From Deinococcus hopiensis KR-140 (lineage in GTDB: Bacteria > Deinococcota > Deinococci > Deinococcales > Deinococcaceae), in assembly GCF_900176165.1 (NCBI RefSeq), contig NZ_FWWU01000001.1, forward strand, positions 62,001 to 126,000: 64,000 nt of DNA, given 5' to 3'. Numbering within the stretch: the first letter of the stretch is position 1; every line of letters begins with the position of its first letter. The notes below the pieces were generated by a model, which had not been told where the DNA came from, searched no databases, and was given only the letters and a program-made list of their open reading frames with translations. Of the stretch, positions 53,410 to 62,140 are shown piece after piece. The position numbers and the translations under genes are program-made.

Positions 53410-54815
53410 GGCGCACAGCCCTTCTCTGCGGCCTGCTGCTCTGTACAGCGGGTGGGAGCGCGTTTGCCAGGGCAGACGACGACACGCCGGACTATTCCAA
53501 ACGCAATTCCATCTTCAACACGAGTGCGTTGGGTCCCATCCCCTACGCTTCGTTTATCAGCTCAGACGCCCTGAGCGCCTACCGGAAGTGCCTTGAAAGG
53601 AACAAGGTGAAGCCGCCCAGCGAGCGGGAAATCTGCCAGGACTACGAGTACGAGTACCGGGCACCGTACAGCATGGAGGACGAGACGGTCAGGGTAGGCA
53701 AGGACCTCCGGCAGTCCTGGCAACGCTTCGAGGACCGCTACTACTGGCGCGCACTGCTGGAGCTGAACAACCCCGCGATGTACTTCACGCACTGCCTGGT
53801 GGACTGGGGTCGCAATCAGGAGGCCAACAAGCCCGAAGTCGTCATCAACGTCGAAAAGGGCATGTACCCGAAGCAACTGGACGGGAAGATGCCCAGCCAG
53901 GCGGTCAAAGACGACCTCTTCATGGACTCGTACCTGATCCTGCCCAACGTTCCCAACAAGGATTACTGCCAGGACTACACTCTGGACTTCGTGCCCATCT
54001 CCATTCCAGGGACGTGTATCTACGCGGGTGGAGCCAAGCTGTTCTGCATCGAGGGCACCCAGGAGACGTTAAATCCTGCGGCCCCGAAGCCCCTCCACTT
54101 CGACTACAACGCTGCACTCCAGCGGGTTGCAAAGGCGACGAAGAAGGCTGAGCTGGACTACCAGAAGGAGTACCAGGAGGACGTGCTGAAGGCGGTGAAG
54201 CCCACGGGGAAGTTTTACCCGCTGCTCTGGAGCAACATGCTCAGCGGGGCGTTGATCGCGCCAACCCAGAACCTCAACCCCGATCCCCACGCGGTGCTGA
54301 ACAAGGGGAATGAGGCGGGCGGGAAGCTGGGCGGCATCTTCGGGCTGACCGCTCCGGTCTATTACACGCAGGGGCTGACGAGCAACAAGGTCACGCTGCC
54401 CCTGCGCGCCCACCTGCTGCCGAACGCCAAGGACTCGTTGCAGAACCCGCCTGGGGTGTGGCAGCTCGAAGAGTTCAAGCGCACCTTCCCAGTCAGGGCT
54501 CAGCCGGTGTATGAGCGGTTTGGGTACACGAACATCTTTAGCGCATGGACGAGGATGAACAAACTGTTGCTGCCGGAGAAGGGAAGCGCCAAGCCTCTCC
54601 GGCAGATGATTTACATGGCGTCCGGCTTCAATGTTTACCTGCCGAGCCTCGTTCCCGTGCCGATGCCTGCCCCCATCCTCATCAAGGAGTACACGGCGGG
54701 CCTGCCTTACGTGGGCCTCCAGACACACTTCACCTGGAACAGTGTGGGCGAGGGGTATCCCCTGCCTCGCGTGGCCGGAACCCCGCCCACTCAGTACAAA
54801 GGAATGTTCAAATGA
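53406..54815 (+). CDS. secreted Cys-containing protein, 469 aa
   Basis: Start overlaps the preceding stop by 4 bp. Signal peptide MRRTALLCGLLLCTAGGSAF. The mature part has several Cys (KCLERNKVK, EICQDYEYEY, THCLVDWG, YCQDYTLD, GTCIYAGG, LFCIEG), consistent with disulphides outside the cell, and aromatic-rich segments such as RAPVYSMEDET-like and YYWRALLELNNPAMYFTHC. I do not recognise a family; TraU-like Cys-rich proteins of conjugation are one possibility. Co-translated with both neighbours. Confidence 0.7.
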   Translation: MRRTALLCGLLLCTAGGSAFARADDDTPDYSKRNSIFNTSALGPIPYASFISSDALSAYRKCLERNKVKPPSEREICQDYEYEYRAPYSMEDETVRVGKDLRQSWQRFEDRYYWRALLELNNPAMYFTHCLVDWGRNQEANKPEVVINVEKGMYPKQLDGKMPSQAVKDDLFMDSYLILPNVPNKDYCQDYTLDFVPISIPGTCIYAGGAKLFCIEGTQETLNPAAPKPLHFDYNAALQRVAKATKKAELDYQKEYQEDVLKAVKPTGKFYPLLWSNMLSGALIAPTQNLNPDPHAVLNKGNEAGGKLGGIFGLTAPVYYTQGLTSNKVTLPLRAHLLPNAKDSLQNPPGVWQLEEFKRTFPVRAQPVYERFGYTNIFSAWTRMNKLLLPEKGSAKPLRQMIYMASGFNVYLPSLVPVPMPAPILIKEYTAGLPYVGLQTHFTWNSVGEGYPLPRVAGTPPTQYKGMFK

Positions 54816-55246
54816 GACGCCTTCCCCTTGCTCTGCTGCTGGCCTTCGTTCCCGTGGCGTCTGCCGCTCCTGCGTCCGCCAATCTGGTGAACACCACTGA
54901 CACCAGGGCCGTCCTGGGCCTGCTGAGGGGCAAGGTGGAGATGTACGGCACCACCTTTGGGAACGTGGAGTTTCAGCGGGGCATCTTGCAGCTCGCGCAA
55001 AACCGCAGCATTCAGGTCCGGGTCCTCACCGCGCAGGGTGTGGTGCAGAACATGCGACCCCTCAAAGCGGCAGGGGCAGCAGTGTACGCCCTGAAGGCCA
55101 ACTTCACCAGCAGCATGATTGTGGTCGAGGGCGGGCCGGTGATCTTCCCCAACCGCAACGGCTTCCAGATCATGCAGGACCCGAAGCAGGTGGCCGCCGT
55201 GATGGGACTCCTGAGCCAATACTGGGGGGTGGCGAAGCGGTATTGA
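54812..55246 (+). CDS. secreted PLD-fold-like protein, 144 aa
   Basis: ATG 54812 overlaps the previous stop (ATGA). Signal peptide MRRLPLALLLAFVPVASAAP. The rest (VEFQRGILQLAQNRSIQVRV, TSSMIVVEGGPVIFPNRNGF, GLLSQYWGVAKRY) resembles half of a phospholipase D-like fold, but the HxKxxxxD motif is missing, so no catalysis is expected. It is the last of three secreted genes after the coupling protein, and terminates at 55272-55296. Confidence 0.65.
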   Translation: MRRLPLALLLAFVPVASAAPASANLVNTTDTRAVLGLLRGKVEMYGTTFGNVEFQRGILQLAQNRSIQVRVLTAQGVVQNMRPLKAAGAAVYALKANFTSSMIVVEGGPVIFPNRNGFQIMQDPKQVAAVMGLLSQYWGVAKRY

Positions 55247-55271
55247 ACGCTGTGCGCGCAGCGTGTTTCTG

Positions 55272-55296
55272 GGCGTACCACAGGGGTACGCCTTTC
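55272..55296 (+). terminator. terminator after the secreted-protein genes
   Basis: GGCGTACC, loop ACAGG, GGTACGCC followed by TTTCTCC. It is 26 bp after the stop of the 54812 gene. Confidence 0.75.
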
Positions 55297-55397
55297 TCCT
55301 GGCCTGAAGTGGCTGGGGTGGACAGCAACCTTTCACGGAAGAAGGGGCAGCCTCTTGGCCTTCCGTTATGATACCTAGACTTAAAGGAGCCGCAGGA

Positions 55398-55982
55398 ATG
55401 GATACCGAGAAATTGGAGAGTCTGCTCAAAGACATTGATAGACACGGCGCAATGCTAGAATTCGAGGCCAGGTCTGTTCATAGTGAAGACTTAGTAGACA
55501 TAGCAATAGCAAGAAACTTCATTCGGATTATGGAAACGGAGATAGGGAAAATCGCCTATCTCGCTCATAAAGGCAGAATCATGGTTGGGCATTCCAGTGG
55601 CTACATTCCCAGTGAAGAGAGCCTAATAAATGCAGTCTTTCTTCGGCAAGTTGAGAAGGATTTGACAAAGAAGGGATATGAGACCAGCGTTAATGAGAGG
55701 CGAAATTCTGTCGTTTACTATGAAAATGGCAAGAAAGTCCTCGTTCTTGCGAAACAAGACGGATACACTAGGGTTGGCATTCGTCGGCTTTATGCAAAAG
55801 AAGTGCTGAGTAACGAGTTCAGCGAAATGCACGTCTACTGCTATGATGCGGACAAGATTGAAATGATTAGACTCAGGGACGCTTTTTACGAACCTGAGCC
55901 GGGTCGGAAGAAGTTGGCACTCGATCCCGAAAAATTCAAGTTGTTCAATTTCAGTCCGAAGGCTTTTACGCAAGAGTCGTGA
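55398..55982 (+). CDS. hypothetical AT-rich protein, 194 aa
   Basis: ATG 55398 (MDTEKLESLLKDIDRHGAML) has AAAGGAG 8 nt upstream; a frame start at 55368 is less likely. The protein is acidic and helical at first, then has VYYENGKKVLVLAKQDGYTR and GIRRLYAKEVLSNEFSEMHV. Base composition is AT-rich, unlike the transfer genes to the left, which suggests a separate origin. No recognised family. Confidence 0.65.
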   Translation: MDTEKLESLLKDIDRHGAMLEFEARSVHSEDLVDIAIARNFIRIMETEIGKIAYLAHKGRIMVGHSSGYIPSEESLINAVFLRQVEKDLTKKGYETSVNERRNSVVYYENGKKVLVLAKQDGYTRVGIRRLYAKEVLSNEFSEMHVYCYDADKIEMIRLRDAFYEPEPGRKKLALDPEKFKLFNFSPKAFTQES

Positions 55983-56046
55983 GGCGTCGGCTTCTCTTGA
56001 AAGGGCGCATCCCTTTTGTGGGGAGGCGTCCTTTACTCTGGTTCTA

Positions 56047-56315
56047 TGCGCCCTGCTGATTTGTCTGCCATTGAGATTGCTGATCTGCTGGATGCGGCCT
56101 ACCCTACCGTGAGGACCGAGGATGGACCCACGACGGCCCGGACGACGAGGAGCGCAAGATGCTCGCGAACCCTGCGACACGGCCACGTATTCGCGTCCAC
56201 CGCCGGGTGGTGGCTGAAGTCTTAGCCTGCCCCTGCTGACCGGCGAGGTTGTCCACCACTTGGACGGCAATTCGTTGAATGGCCCTGGAATGCCGTACAG
56301 GTTGAACGCGTCATG
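56047..56315 (+). pseudogene. frameshifted HNH endonuclease gene
   Basis: Frame 1 starts MRPADLSAIEIADLLDAAYP. Then a shift leads to RIRVHRRVVAEVLACPC, stop, and a further +1 shift to LLTGEVVHHLDGNSLNGPGM. The order HRRVVAEVL...LTxEVVHHLDGNxLN is the classic HNH homing-type endonuclease pattern. At least two frameshifts break it, so it cannot be active. Confidence 0.65.
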
Positions 56316-56539
56316 AACAGACAAAAGTTGCCACTCGCAGATCCGGCTGCATGATTTGACAAAGCCTGAATACCAGCCTATATTGGAGAAATCAAGGCGG
56401 CCTCCGGGTCGCCTTCTTCGTTTGTTTCTCACCCTCACGGCTTGTCCGTATTGACAGCTATCTGAGCTGTCGAGCGAGGTGGCTCGCTTCTCCAGTGGGC
56501 CCTACCGGTTATGCACGCGCCCTCAGCATTGACGTTCAC

Positions 56540-56824
56540 TTAAAGTTCGTCGTCTTCGAACTCCTTGAGAACGCGCTGCAAGTACTTCACATTCGCGCTC
56601 AAGCGGGTGTTGAAGTCTTGCAATATTGACCCCATTTGATTTCGTTGCTCGATTGCTTCTTGACTTACAACACGGCTGTGTTCCAGAGATTGGAAAATAT
56701 CTGAGGTGGAGGGATCGATAAGCCCCAATGCGGGATGCTGCTCCAGGCGCTTCATCAGGTCCTGAAATTCAATGGTCAGGCGTTCCTGCTCCCGTGCCAA
56801 CACGATCAATTCCTCAAGGTTCAT
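56540..56824 (-). CDS. hypothetical helical protein, 94 aa
   Basis: I take ATG 56824 (MNLEELIVLAREQERLTIEF) as the start because coding character begins there; the frame is open to 57121. No clear ribosome site. The whole sequence is amphipathic helix with a coiled-coil feel (LEHSRVVSQEAIEQRNQMGS, VKYLQRVLKEFEDDEL). Not recognised. The stretch 56825-57270 upstream holds no gene, apart from a TTCAAACACCTAACA half-site near 57112. Confidence 0.5.
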   Translation of the reverse strand: MNLEELIVLAREQERLTIEFQDLMKRLEQHPALGLIDPSTSDIFQSLEHSRVVSQEAIEQRNQMGSILQDFNTRLSANVKYLQRVLKEFEDDEL

Positions 56825-57273
56825 TCTCAAGAGTCTAGACGTTACAACCTCGGTGGTTTGCACCCGGCTGGATGAGTGTTGAGGTTTTAACTTCCCAGGC
56901 ATACCCACAGCGGCTCGTAGCGGCTGGCGTACCACCTGAGGTATTCGACCCTTCCGAGTGGCCTTGACCTTCTGCCAGGCGAAGAGGGGTGAGAGAAGTT
57001 GCTCGGCTATAGCCTGGACTCCGTTACGCCGACAACTGGATCTAGGCCTTCCTGATACGTTCGTCGGTCGACTCGCAGGGTGTATCGCATCCTGCCCTCT
57101 TGCATTCTGTTGTTCAAACACCTAACATCTGACCCAAGGGCACGAGGAAGCTTCTGGTACCTATCCAAGCCCAGGAGTCTATATAGCGGAGTTGCGCGAG
57201 CTTAAGTGTTCGCAATACAGCGGTATTTTTGTTGGGACATACCCCTTCCCCTAATCTTCTCCTGCTCAACTTT

Positions 57274-57289
57274 AGGTGTTTAAACACCT
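57274..57289. promoter_or_regulatory. 16-bp perfect palindrome upstream of the solute-binding gene
   Basis: AGGTGTTTAAACACCT is an exact palindrome 123 bp before ATG 57412. The neighbouring ACTTTAGGTGTT is repeated at 62141-62152 in the promoter of the FMN reductase, and single AACACCTAA-like half-sites are at 57112 and 62429. It is probably an operator. The rest of 57122-57411 is non-coding. Confidence 0.6.
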
Positions 57290-57411
57290 TTAAGCATGAC
57301 AAGGAGTTGTCCTGAAATCTCCCCTGACCAGCTACTCAGTTCACCGGCAAGACCTATATCCGTTGACCTAGCCGTCACCTACCATCCCTTTCCTCACTCC
57401 AGGAGACTGCA

Positions 57412-58497
57412 ATGACCCGCACTCTGATCCACCTCACGTCCATCCTTCTACTGAGCAGCACGGCCGCCCTCGCCCAAACGGCTTCCACCCTGGAACGTGA
57501 CAGCGACAACCTGACCATTCCCGAGCTGTATCAGGCCGCCCTCAAGGAAGGGGGCACCCTTCAGGTGCTGGCCGGCGGCGACGAACTCAACCAGCAGGAC
57601 GGCACCGTTCAGGCCTTCAAATCGGCCTTTCCTGGTGTAGACGTCAAGATCACGGTCGACCTCAGCAAGTACCACGAGGGACGAATCGACCAGCAGCTGG
57701 CGTCCAAGAACGTATACACCGACGTGGCCCTACTCCAGACGCTCCACGACTTCGACCGCTGGAAGTCCGAGGGTGCCCTGCTCCCCTACAAGCCCGTCGG
57801 CTGGGACCATATCGCCCCGAAGTTCAAGGACCCTGACGGTGCCTACACCGGGATGCTCATCTTCAGCTTCTCAAACATCTCAAACGTGGCCGCCACCCCC
57901 GCAGATCAAGCGCCCCTTGATGCCCTGGACTACCTCGATCCGAAATGGAAGGGCAAGATCGTCCTGGTCTACCCCAACGATGACGACGCGGTGCTGTACC
58001 AGTTCTACAAGATCATTCAGAAGCACGGCTGGACGTACATGAATCGGTTGCTGGCTCAGGACGTCCGCTGGGTGCGTGGCTCTGCCACGCCCATCAAGCC
58101 GCTGCTCCAGGAACCCGGAACGGTGACCTTTACCGCCGCTTTCCCCCTTCTCCCCCAACCCAACCTGCCCCTGCGCTTCAACGTTCCGCGTACGGATTCC
58201 TTCCTGACTTGGGCGCAGACAGCCGCCATTTTCAAAGATGCCCAGCATCCCGCGACAGCGAAACTGTTCCTGTCGTTCCTGCTCAGTAAGGAATTCCAGG
58301 CAAACGCTCCCTTCTGGCCTATCCGCGATGACGTTGCCACGCCCCAGGGTTGGAAGCCTCTGGCGGAATACAACACCGACCACACGGACTTCCAGGCCTT
58401 CATGCGTGACCGCGCCACCGTCGAACGCTTCCGCTTCCAGATCGAACGCTACATCGGCCCCGCCCAGGGTCCCTCCCCTCTGATCGACGGGCGTTAA
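57412..58497 (+). CDS. ABC-type extracellular solute-binding protein, 361 aa
   Basis: ATG 57412 follows AGGAG at 6 nt. Signal peptide MTRTLIHLTSILLLSSTAAL. The mature protein has the bacterial solute-binding fold (family 1/FbpA type): LYQAALKEGGTLQVLAGGDE, VYTDVALLQTLHDFDRWKSE, DALDYLDPKWKGKIVLVYPN and AKLFLSFLLSKEFQ. Iron(III), a metal or a small organic ligand is possible; the ligand residues are not clear. No permease or ATPase is adjacent, so it may serve a distant transporter. A hairpin at 58504-58535 follows. Confidence 0.82.
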   Translation: MTRTLIHLTSILLLSSTAALAQTASTLERDSDNLTIPELYQAALKEGGTLQVLAGGDELNQQDGTVQAFKSAFPGVDVKITVDLSKYHEGRIDQQLASKNVYTDVALLQTLHDFDRWKSEGALLPYKPVGWDHIAPKFKDPDGAYTGMLIFSFSNISNVAATPADQAPLDALDYLDPKWKGKIVLVYPNDDDAVLYQFYKIIQKHGWTYMNRLLAQDVRWVRGSATPIKPLLQEPGTVTFTAAFPLLPQPNLPLRFNVPRTDSFLTWAQTAAIFKDAQHPATAKLFLSFLLSKEFQANAPFWPIRDDVATPQGWKPLAEYNTDHTDFQAFMRDRATVERFRFQIERYIGPAQGPSPLIDGR

Positions 58498-58592
58498 TTC
58501 AGCAGGGCCGTGCGGCACGTACGCCGCGCGGCCCTCCTTCACGCGTTGATATCCGCGAAGCTCTCCTTCCCGGTACGTTAAAACGATTGAAC

Positions 58593-59123
58593 ATGACGCC
58601 CCCCGAACCCAACGCAGTGAAGCAAGCCGACCGCCTCGTCGGCCCGTTCCGTTTCGTCGCGGTGCTGGGGGTACTGTCCAGCATTACCCTCTCAACGCTC
58701 CTGTTCCTGTCTGCCGCCGTACGTGTCTTTCGTCTGGCCGCACAGGAACTCAACCATCTGGGCGAGGAGGAATCGCTGCACACCCTGGTCCTGGCGGCCG
58801 TCGAACAGGCCGACATCCTGTTGATCGCCACCGCCCTGCTGATCGTGGGGTTCGGCTTATACGGCCTGTTCGTGAATGCCATCGCCAATCTGCCCCACTG
58901 GTTACGCATCTCCAGCGTCGACGAACTCAAAAGCAAACTGCTTGGCGTGGTGGTCGTTGCCCTGGCCGTGCGCTTCTTCGCGGTGGCCTACGAGCGCTCG
59001 GACTCCAGCGACCTGCTGGTGCTCGGCGAAGCCATCGGGGTGGTCGTGCTGGCGCTGGCTGCTTTTAGCTTCGCTCACACCGCCATCCACGGCTCATCCC
59101 ACCGGGACGGGCAAGAAGAGTGA
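58593..59123 (+). CDS. YqhA/UPF0114-like membrane protein
   Basis: ATG 58593 is used; a TTG at 58587 with TACGTT 7 nt ahead is an alternative. The 176-aa protein has transmembrane segments about 20-45 (FRFVAVLGVLSSITLSTLLF), 65-90 (VEQADILLIATALLIVGFGL, then YGLFVNAIANLPHWL), 105-122 (LLGVVVVALAVRFFAVAYER) and 135-152. The SSVDELKSKLLGVVV block and order match UPF0114 (YqhA). Function is unknown in the family. Confidence 0.85.
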   Translation: MTPPEPNAVKQADRLVGPFRFVAVLGVLSSITLSTLLFLSAAVRVFRLAAQELNHLGEEESLHTLVLAAVEQADILLIATALLIVGFGLYGLFVNAIANLPHWLRISSVDELKSKLLGVVVVALAVRFFAVAYERSDSSDLLVLGEAIGVVVLALAAFSFAHTAIHGSSHRDGQEE

Positions 59124-59211
59124 GCCTGGCCCCTCAGGCGTGACGTCCCACAGAACCTAACGGGAAGTGGGCCTCCAGCTCCAACGCGCCCCATTCTCTT
59201 TGAGGTTCTCT

Positions 59212-59811
59212 ATGAGTCCATCCAACAAAAAATCCAATCGTCAATCCTCCAAAAACAAAACCAACAGGGAGAAACTCGCTGCTGCTCAACGCCAGGCGAA
59301 GATTCGTGCGGCCGCGGTCGTTGGCGGCCTTCTCGCCGTCGTGGTGGGCGGCACGGTCGCCTGGACCGCCGTCAACCGCCTCGACGGCGTCACCAGCTAC
59401 CGCTATCTGGGCTCCGTTCACCAGACGGAGCCTGTGAAGTACGCTGAATCTCCCCCGGTAGGTGGGCCGCACAACCCGACCTGGCTGAACTGTGGGGTCT
59501 ACACCAAGCCCGTTGAGGACGATCTCGCCGTCCACTCTTTGGAGCACGGCGCCGTATGGATCACCTACCGGGCGGACCTCCCAGAAGCGCAACGACGCAC
59601 CCTGGAGCAATTGGTGGACGGCCGGACGTATACGCTGCTCTCACCCTACCCAGGCCTCAAGGAAGCGGTGGTGATCAGCGCGTGGAACCGACAATTGCGG
59701 GCCTCAGATGCGAATGACCCACGCCTCGCGAAGTTCCTGGCGAAGTTCGAGCAAGGCACGCAGGCACCTGAGCGCGGTGCGCCTTGTAGCGGTGGGGTCA
59801 CCGGCGCGTAA
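59212..59811 (+). CDS. DUF3105 protein, 199 aa
   Basis: ATG 59212 follows TGAGG. A basic cytoplasmic tail (SNKKSNRQSSKNKTNREKLA) precedes one transmembrane helix (AAAVVGGLLAVVVGGTVAW). The outer domain has YAESPPVGGPHNPTWLNCGV, VHSLEHGAVWITYRADLP and LSPYPGLKEAVVISAWNRQL, the DUF3105 pattern with the conserved HN, C and HSLEHG motifs. Function of this family is unknown; a metal-linked role is possible from the His and Cys residues. Paired hairpins at 59824-59928 follow. Confidence 0.88.
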   Translation: MSPSNKKSNRQSSKNKTNREKLAAAQRQAKIRAAAVVGGLLAVVVGGTVAWTAVNRLDGVTSYRYLGSVHQTEPVKYAESPPVGGPHNPTWLNCGVYTKPVEDDLAVHSLEHGAVWITYRADLPEAQRRTLEQLVDGRTYTLLSPYPGLKEAVVISAWNRQLRASDANDPRLAKFLAKFEQGTQAPERGAPCSGGVTGA

Positions 59812-59823
59812 GCCTCCTGAAAC

Positions 59824-59928
59824 GCGGTGTGTCCCCCGCCTTCGTGGTCGTACTGGGGGAGCGCACCGCGCATGTCGCATCAACCGAAGAGCTACGAAGA
59901 ACCGCACCTTGTTCTGCAGGTGCGGTTC
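59824..59928. terminator. two convergent hairpin terminators
   Basis: First hairpin 59824-59837/59855-59869 (GCGGTGTGTCCCCC with GGGGGAGCGCACCGC), ending the DUF3105 gene. Second: GAACCGCACCT (59899-59909) and AGGTGCGGTTC (59918-59928), a perfect 11-bp stem that on the minus strand is followed by TTCTTCG and ends the qorB-like transcript. Confidence 0.7.
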
Positions 59929-59955
59929 AATGCGCTTGTGGCGTTCGAGCTCGCG

Positions 59956-60813
59956 TTACGCGTCCAGGGCTGCTTTGAGCGCGTTGGCGAGGGACGTGGT
60001 GGGGCGGCCAATCAGGCGGCGCAGATCACCGCTGTTCGTGGCGAGGTCTCCCCGAGCGATGCCGGTGTCCGAGTCGGCCAGGATGCCGGCCATGCCCTCA
60101 GGAACGCCGAAGCCCACCAGGGTTCGGCTGTACTCCTCCGCGGGGAGGTTGTGGTACGTGACGGTCTTTCCGCTTTGACGACTGAGTTCTGCCGCGAGGT
60201 CTGTCATGGTGATGACTTCGTCCCCACCGAGCTCGTACGTCTTGTGCTCGTGGCCTTCGGTTGTCAGGACAGCGGCAGCAGCCTCCGCGTAATCCTGACG
60301 GGTGGCCGGTGTGAAGTGCCCGTCGCCCGCCGCACCGAGGATCGCACCCTGCTCCAGGGTCTGCGCGAGGGTGCCGGTGTAGTTCTCGGTGTACCAGCCG
60401 TTGCGCAGGAACGTGTACGGCAGGCCAGACTCCCGGATGATGACTTCCGTGGCGTTGTGGTCACCGGCCAGCAGCATCGGGGTGCGGTCGGCACCCAGAA
60501 TGCTGGTGTAGGCGAGGAGACGCACACCAGCCGATTTGGCCGCTTCCACGACGTTGCGGTGCTGACCAGCGCGGTCATGGAAGTCGCTGGTCGAGACCAG
60601 GAGGAGTTTCTCAACGCCCTGAAGCGCCGCAGTGAGGCTTTCAGGCTGGTGGTAGTCGGCCTGGCGAACCTGAATCCCCTGAGCGGCAAGGTCTGCAGCT
60701 TTCTCAGGGTTGCGCACGAGGGCGACGAGGTTGCTCGCGGGAACGCCCCGTTGAAGGAGAGCTTGGAGGGTGAGGCGGCCGAGATGGCCGGTGGCGCCGG
60801 TGACAGCAATCAT
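59956..60813 (-). CDS. QorB-like NAD(P)H:quinone oxidoreductase
   Basis: A 285-aa NmrA/SDR-type protein. Nucleotide-binding motif IAVTGATGHLGRLTLQALLQ, then LVALVRNPEKAADLAAQGIQ, VRQADYHQPESLTAALQGVE, LLLVSTSDF and TFLRNGWYTENY are those of QorB. It would reduce quinones with NADPH, protecting against redox stress. It lies 15 bp after the marR gene and shares its AGGAG-led operon, so it is under MarR control. Confidence 0.88.
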   Translation of the reverse strand: MIAVTGATGHLGRLTLQALLQRGVPASNLVALVRNPEKAADLAAQGIQVRQADYHQPESLTAALQGVEKLLLVSTSDFHDRAGQHRNVVEAAKSAGVRLLAYTSILGADRTPMLLAGDHNATEVIIRESGLPYTFLRNGWYTENYTGTLAQTLEQGAILGAAGDGHFTPATRQDYAEAAAAVLTTEGHEHKTYELGGDEVITMTDLAAELSRQSGKTVTYHNLPAEEYSRTLVGFGVPEGMAGILADSDTGIARGDLATNSGDLRRLIGRPTTSLANALKAALDA

Positions 60814-60828
60814 GGTGGACTCCTGGGG

Positions 60829-61314
60829 TCAGTCCGCGGCAACGGCAGAGGTAATGCGTTCGCGGATCTGGGTGAGGGTTTCGATCAGGGTGTGCAACTG
60901 CCCTGCGGTGAGGTGACCGAAGTGGGCGTGCTGCATGTCAGCGTTGGGCTTGTCGAGAGCGTCGACCAGGGCGCGGCCCTTTTCGGTGATGACCGTGGGG
61001 ACGCAGCGGCGGTCGGTGGTGCTGCGCTGTCGGTGCACCAGGCCGGCGGCTTCCATACGGTCAAGCAGCCGGGTGATGTCCGGCGCACGGCTGATCATTC
61101 GCTCACCGATTTCGTTGCGGCCGAGGCCCTCGTCGCCCGCACCCCGGAGGATGCGCAGGACGTTGTACTGGCTGGGCGTAAGGCCGTGGTCGCGAAGGAA
61201 GGCAACGCTCTGATCTTCGAGGAGACTCATGGTGCGGGCAAGGTTAAGCGCGGCTTCCTCCTCCAAACTTCGGAAGGGGCGGCGTTGCTGAAGTTCGTCT
61301 TGGAGAGGGCTCAT
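60829..61314 (-). CDS. MarR-family regulator, leaderless
   Basis: ATG 61314 is exactly 7 nt after a TATAAT box, so the mRNA should begin at or beside it. The protein (161 aa) has the MarR winged helix: ALNLARTMSLLEDQSVAFLR, HGLTPSQYNVLRILRGAGDE, LGRNEIGERMISRAPDITRL, LLDRMEAAGLVHRQRSTTDR and VITEKGRALVDAL. It likely represses its own promoter and the FMN-reductase promoter, whose spacers contain similar GGTGTT/AACACC sequence. The inducer is probably a quinone or electrophile (inference). Confidence 0.92.
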   Translation of the reverse strand: MSPLQDELQQRRPFRSLEEEAALNLARTMSLLEDQSVAFLRDHGLTPSQYNVLRILRGAGDEGLGRNEIGERMISRAPDITRLLDRMEAAGLVHRQRSTTDRRCVPTVITEKGRALVDALDKPNADMQHAHFGHLTAGQLHTLIETLTQIRERITSAVAAD

Positions 61315-61350
61315 ACCATAAATTATATATGTTACAACACCAATTGTCAA
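61315..61350 (-). promoter_or_regulatory. consensus leaderless promoter of marR
   Basis: On the minus strand, TTGACA (61350-61345), a 17-bp spacer and TATAAT (61327-61322) form a perfect sigma-70 promoter. The start of transcription falls at about 61314-61315, i.e. at the ATG. The spacer GGTGTTGTAACATA is the probable MarR site. Confidence 0.88.
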
Positions 61351-61356
61351 AACGGA

Positions 61357-61383
61357 AAGGGGGTGGGCCAAGCCCACCCCCTT
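61357..61383 (-). terminator. terminator between FMN reductase and marR
   Basis: 12-bp perfect stem AAGGGGGTGGGC / GCCCACCCCCTT with a 3-nt loop, followed on the minus strand by TCCGTTTTGAC. It stops the FMN-reductase transcript just before the marR promoter. Confidence 0.88.
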
Positions 61384-61391
61384 CGTCTCCC

Positions 61392-61982
61392 TTATGCGCC
61401 CGCGACAGTCGCTTCGCGCGCGGTCTTCAGCGCCTTGGTCCACCAGGCGAGCTCTTCAAGCAAGGCCTGCACGCTGGGCTGGATGTGAGCCATGTCTTCC
61501 AGGGCTGCACCCTGCTGCCACGCACCGAAGAAATCTGCACCCATGATGTGCACGCCGCTCCGGATAGGCGCCATCTGAAGTTCGACGGCGATCTGGCGCA
61601 ACTGCTCGATGGCGCGGGCTGCACCGACGGAGCCGTAACCGACGAACGCTGCGGGCTTCTTGTTCCACTCGGGGTAGGCGTAGTCCAGGGCGTTCTTCAG
61701 CACGCCGGTCGGCGCATGGTTGTACTCGGCGGTGATGAAGACGTAGCCGTCGAATTCGGCGAGTTTCTGCTGCCACTGAACACCAATGGGGTTCTGGGTA
61801 GGGGCCCAGGCATTGGAGGCGACCTCATCGAAGAAGGGCAGGGGAAAATCGCGCAGGTCAACAATCTCGAAGTCGAGGTCGGTGCGCTGGGAAGCGATGT
61901 TGTAGAACCACTGGGTGGGCTTGTCAGCGAAGCGGGTGGCGCGGGTGCTGCTGATGATGATCGCGATCTTGGGGTTCGTCAT
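61392..61982 (-). CDS. NADPH-dependent FMN reductase
   Basis: ATG 61982 follows CAGGAG and begins MTNPKIAIIISSTRATRFAD; the frame has a second ATG 96 bp upstream (62078) whose start repeats MTNPK. The flavodoxin-like fold shows ISSTRATRFADKPTQWFYNI, FPLPFFDEVASNAWAP, YVFITAEYNHAPTGVLKNAL and KPAAFVGYGSVGAARAIEQL. It reduces FMN or azo/quinone compounds. Its promoter at 62141-62169 has a MarR-like site. Confidence 0.92.
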   Translation of the reverse strand: MTNPKIAIIISSTRATRFADKPTQWFYNIASQRTDLDFEIVDLRDFPLPFFDEVASNAWAPTQNPIGVQWQQKLAEFDGYVFITAEYNHAPTGVLKNALDYAYPEWNKKPAAFVGYGSVGAARAIEQLRQIAVELQMAPIRSGVHIMGADFFGAWQQGAALEDMAHIQPSVQALLEELAWWTKALKTAREATVAGA

Positions 61983-62140
61983 GATGGACTCCTGTACAGA
62001 AGGAATAGCGGGCGAAGTCGGTCGGGGGTAGAGCTGAGACAAAAGGCGTTGGAGGAAATTGGGCTTGGGGTTGGTCATGGAGACTCTATTCGTTGGAGCA
62101 GATGGGCACGTGCAGCGTCCGCTGTTCTTCCGGTGGTGTG

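Noticed and set aside
59827..61488. A 553-aa plus-strand frame opposite qorB and marR
   Set aside because: Shadow of two clearly identified minus-strand genes; it crosses terminators and a promoter.
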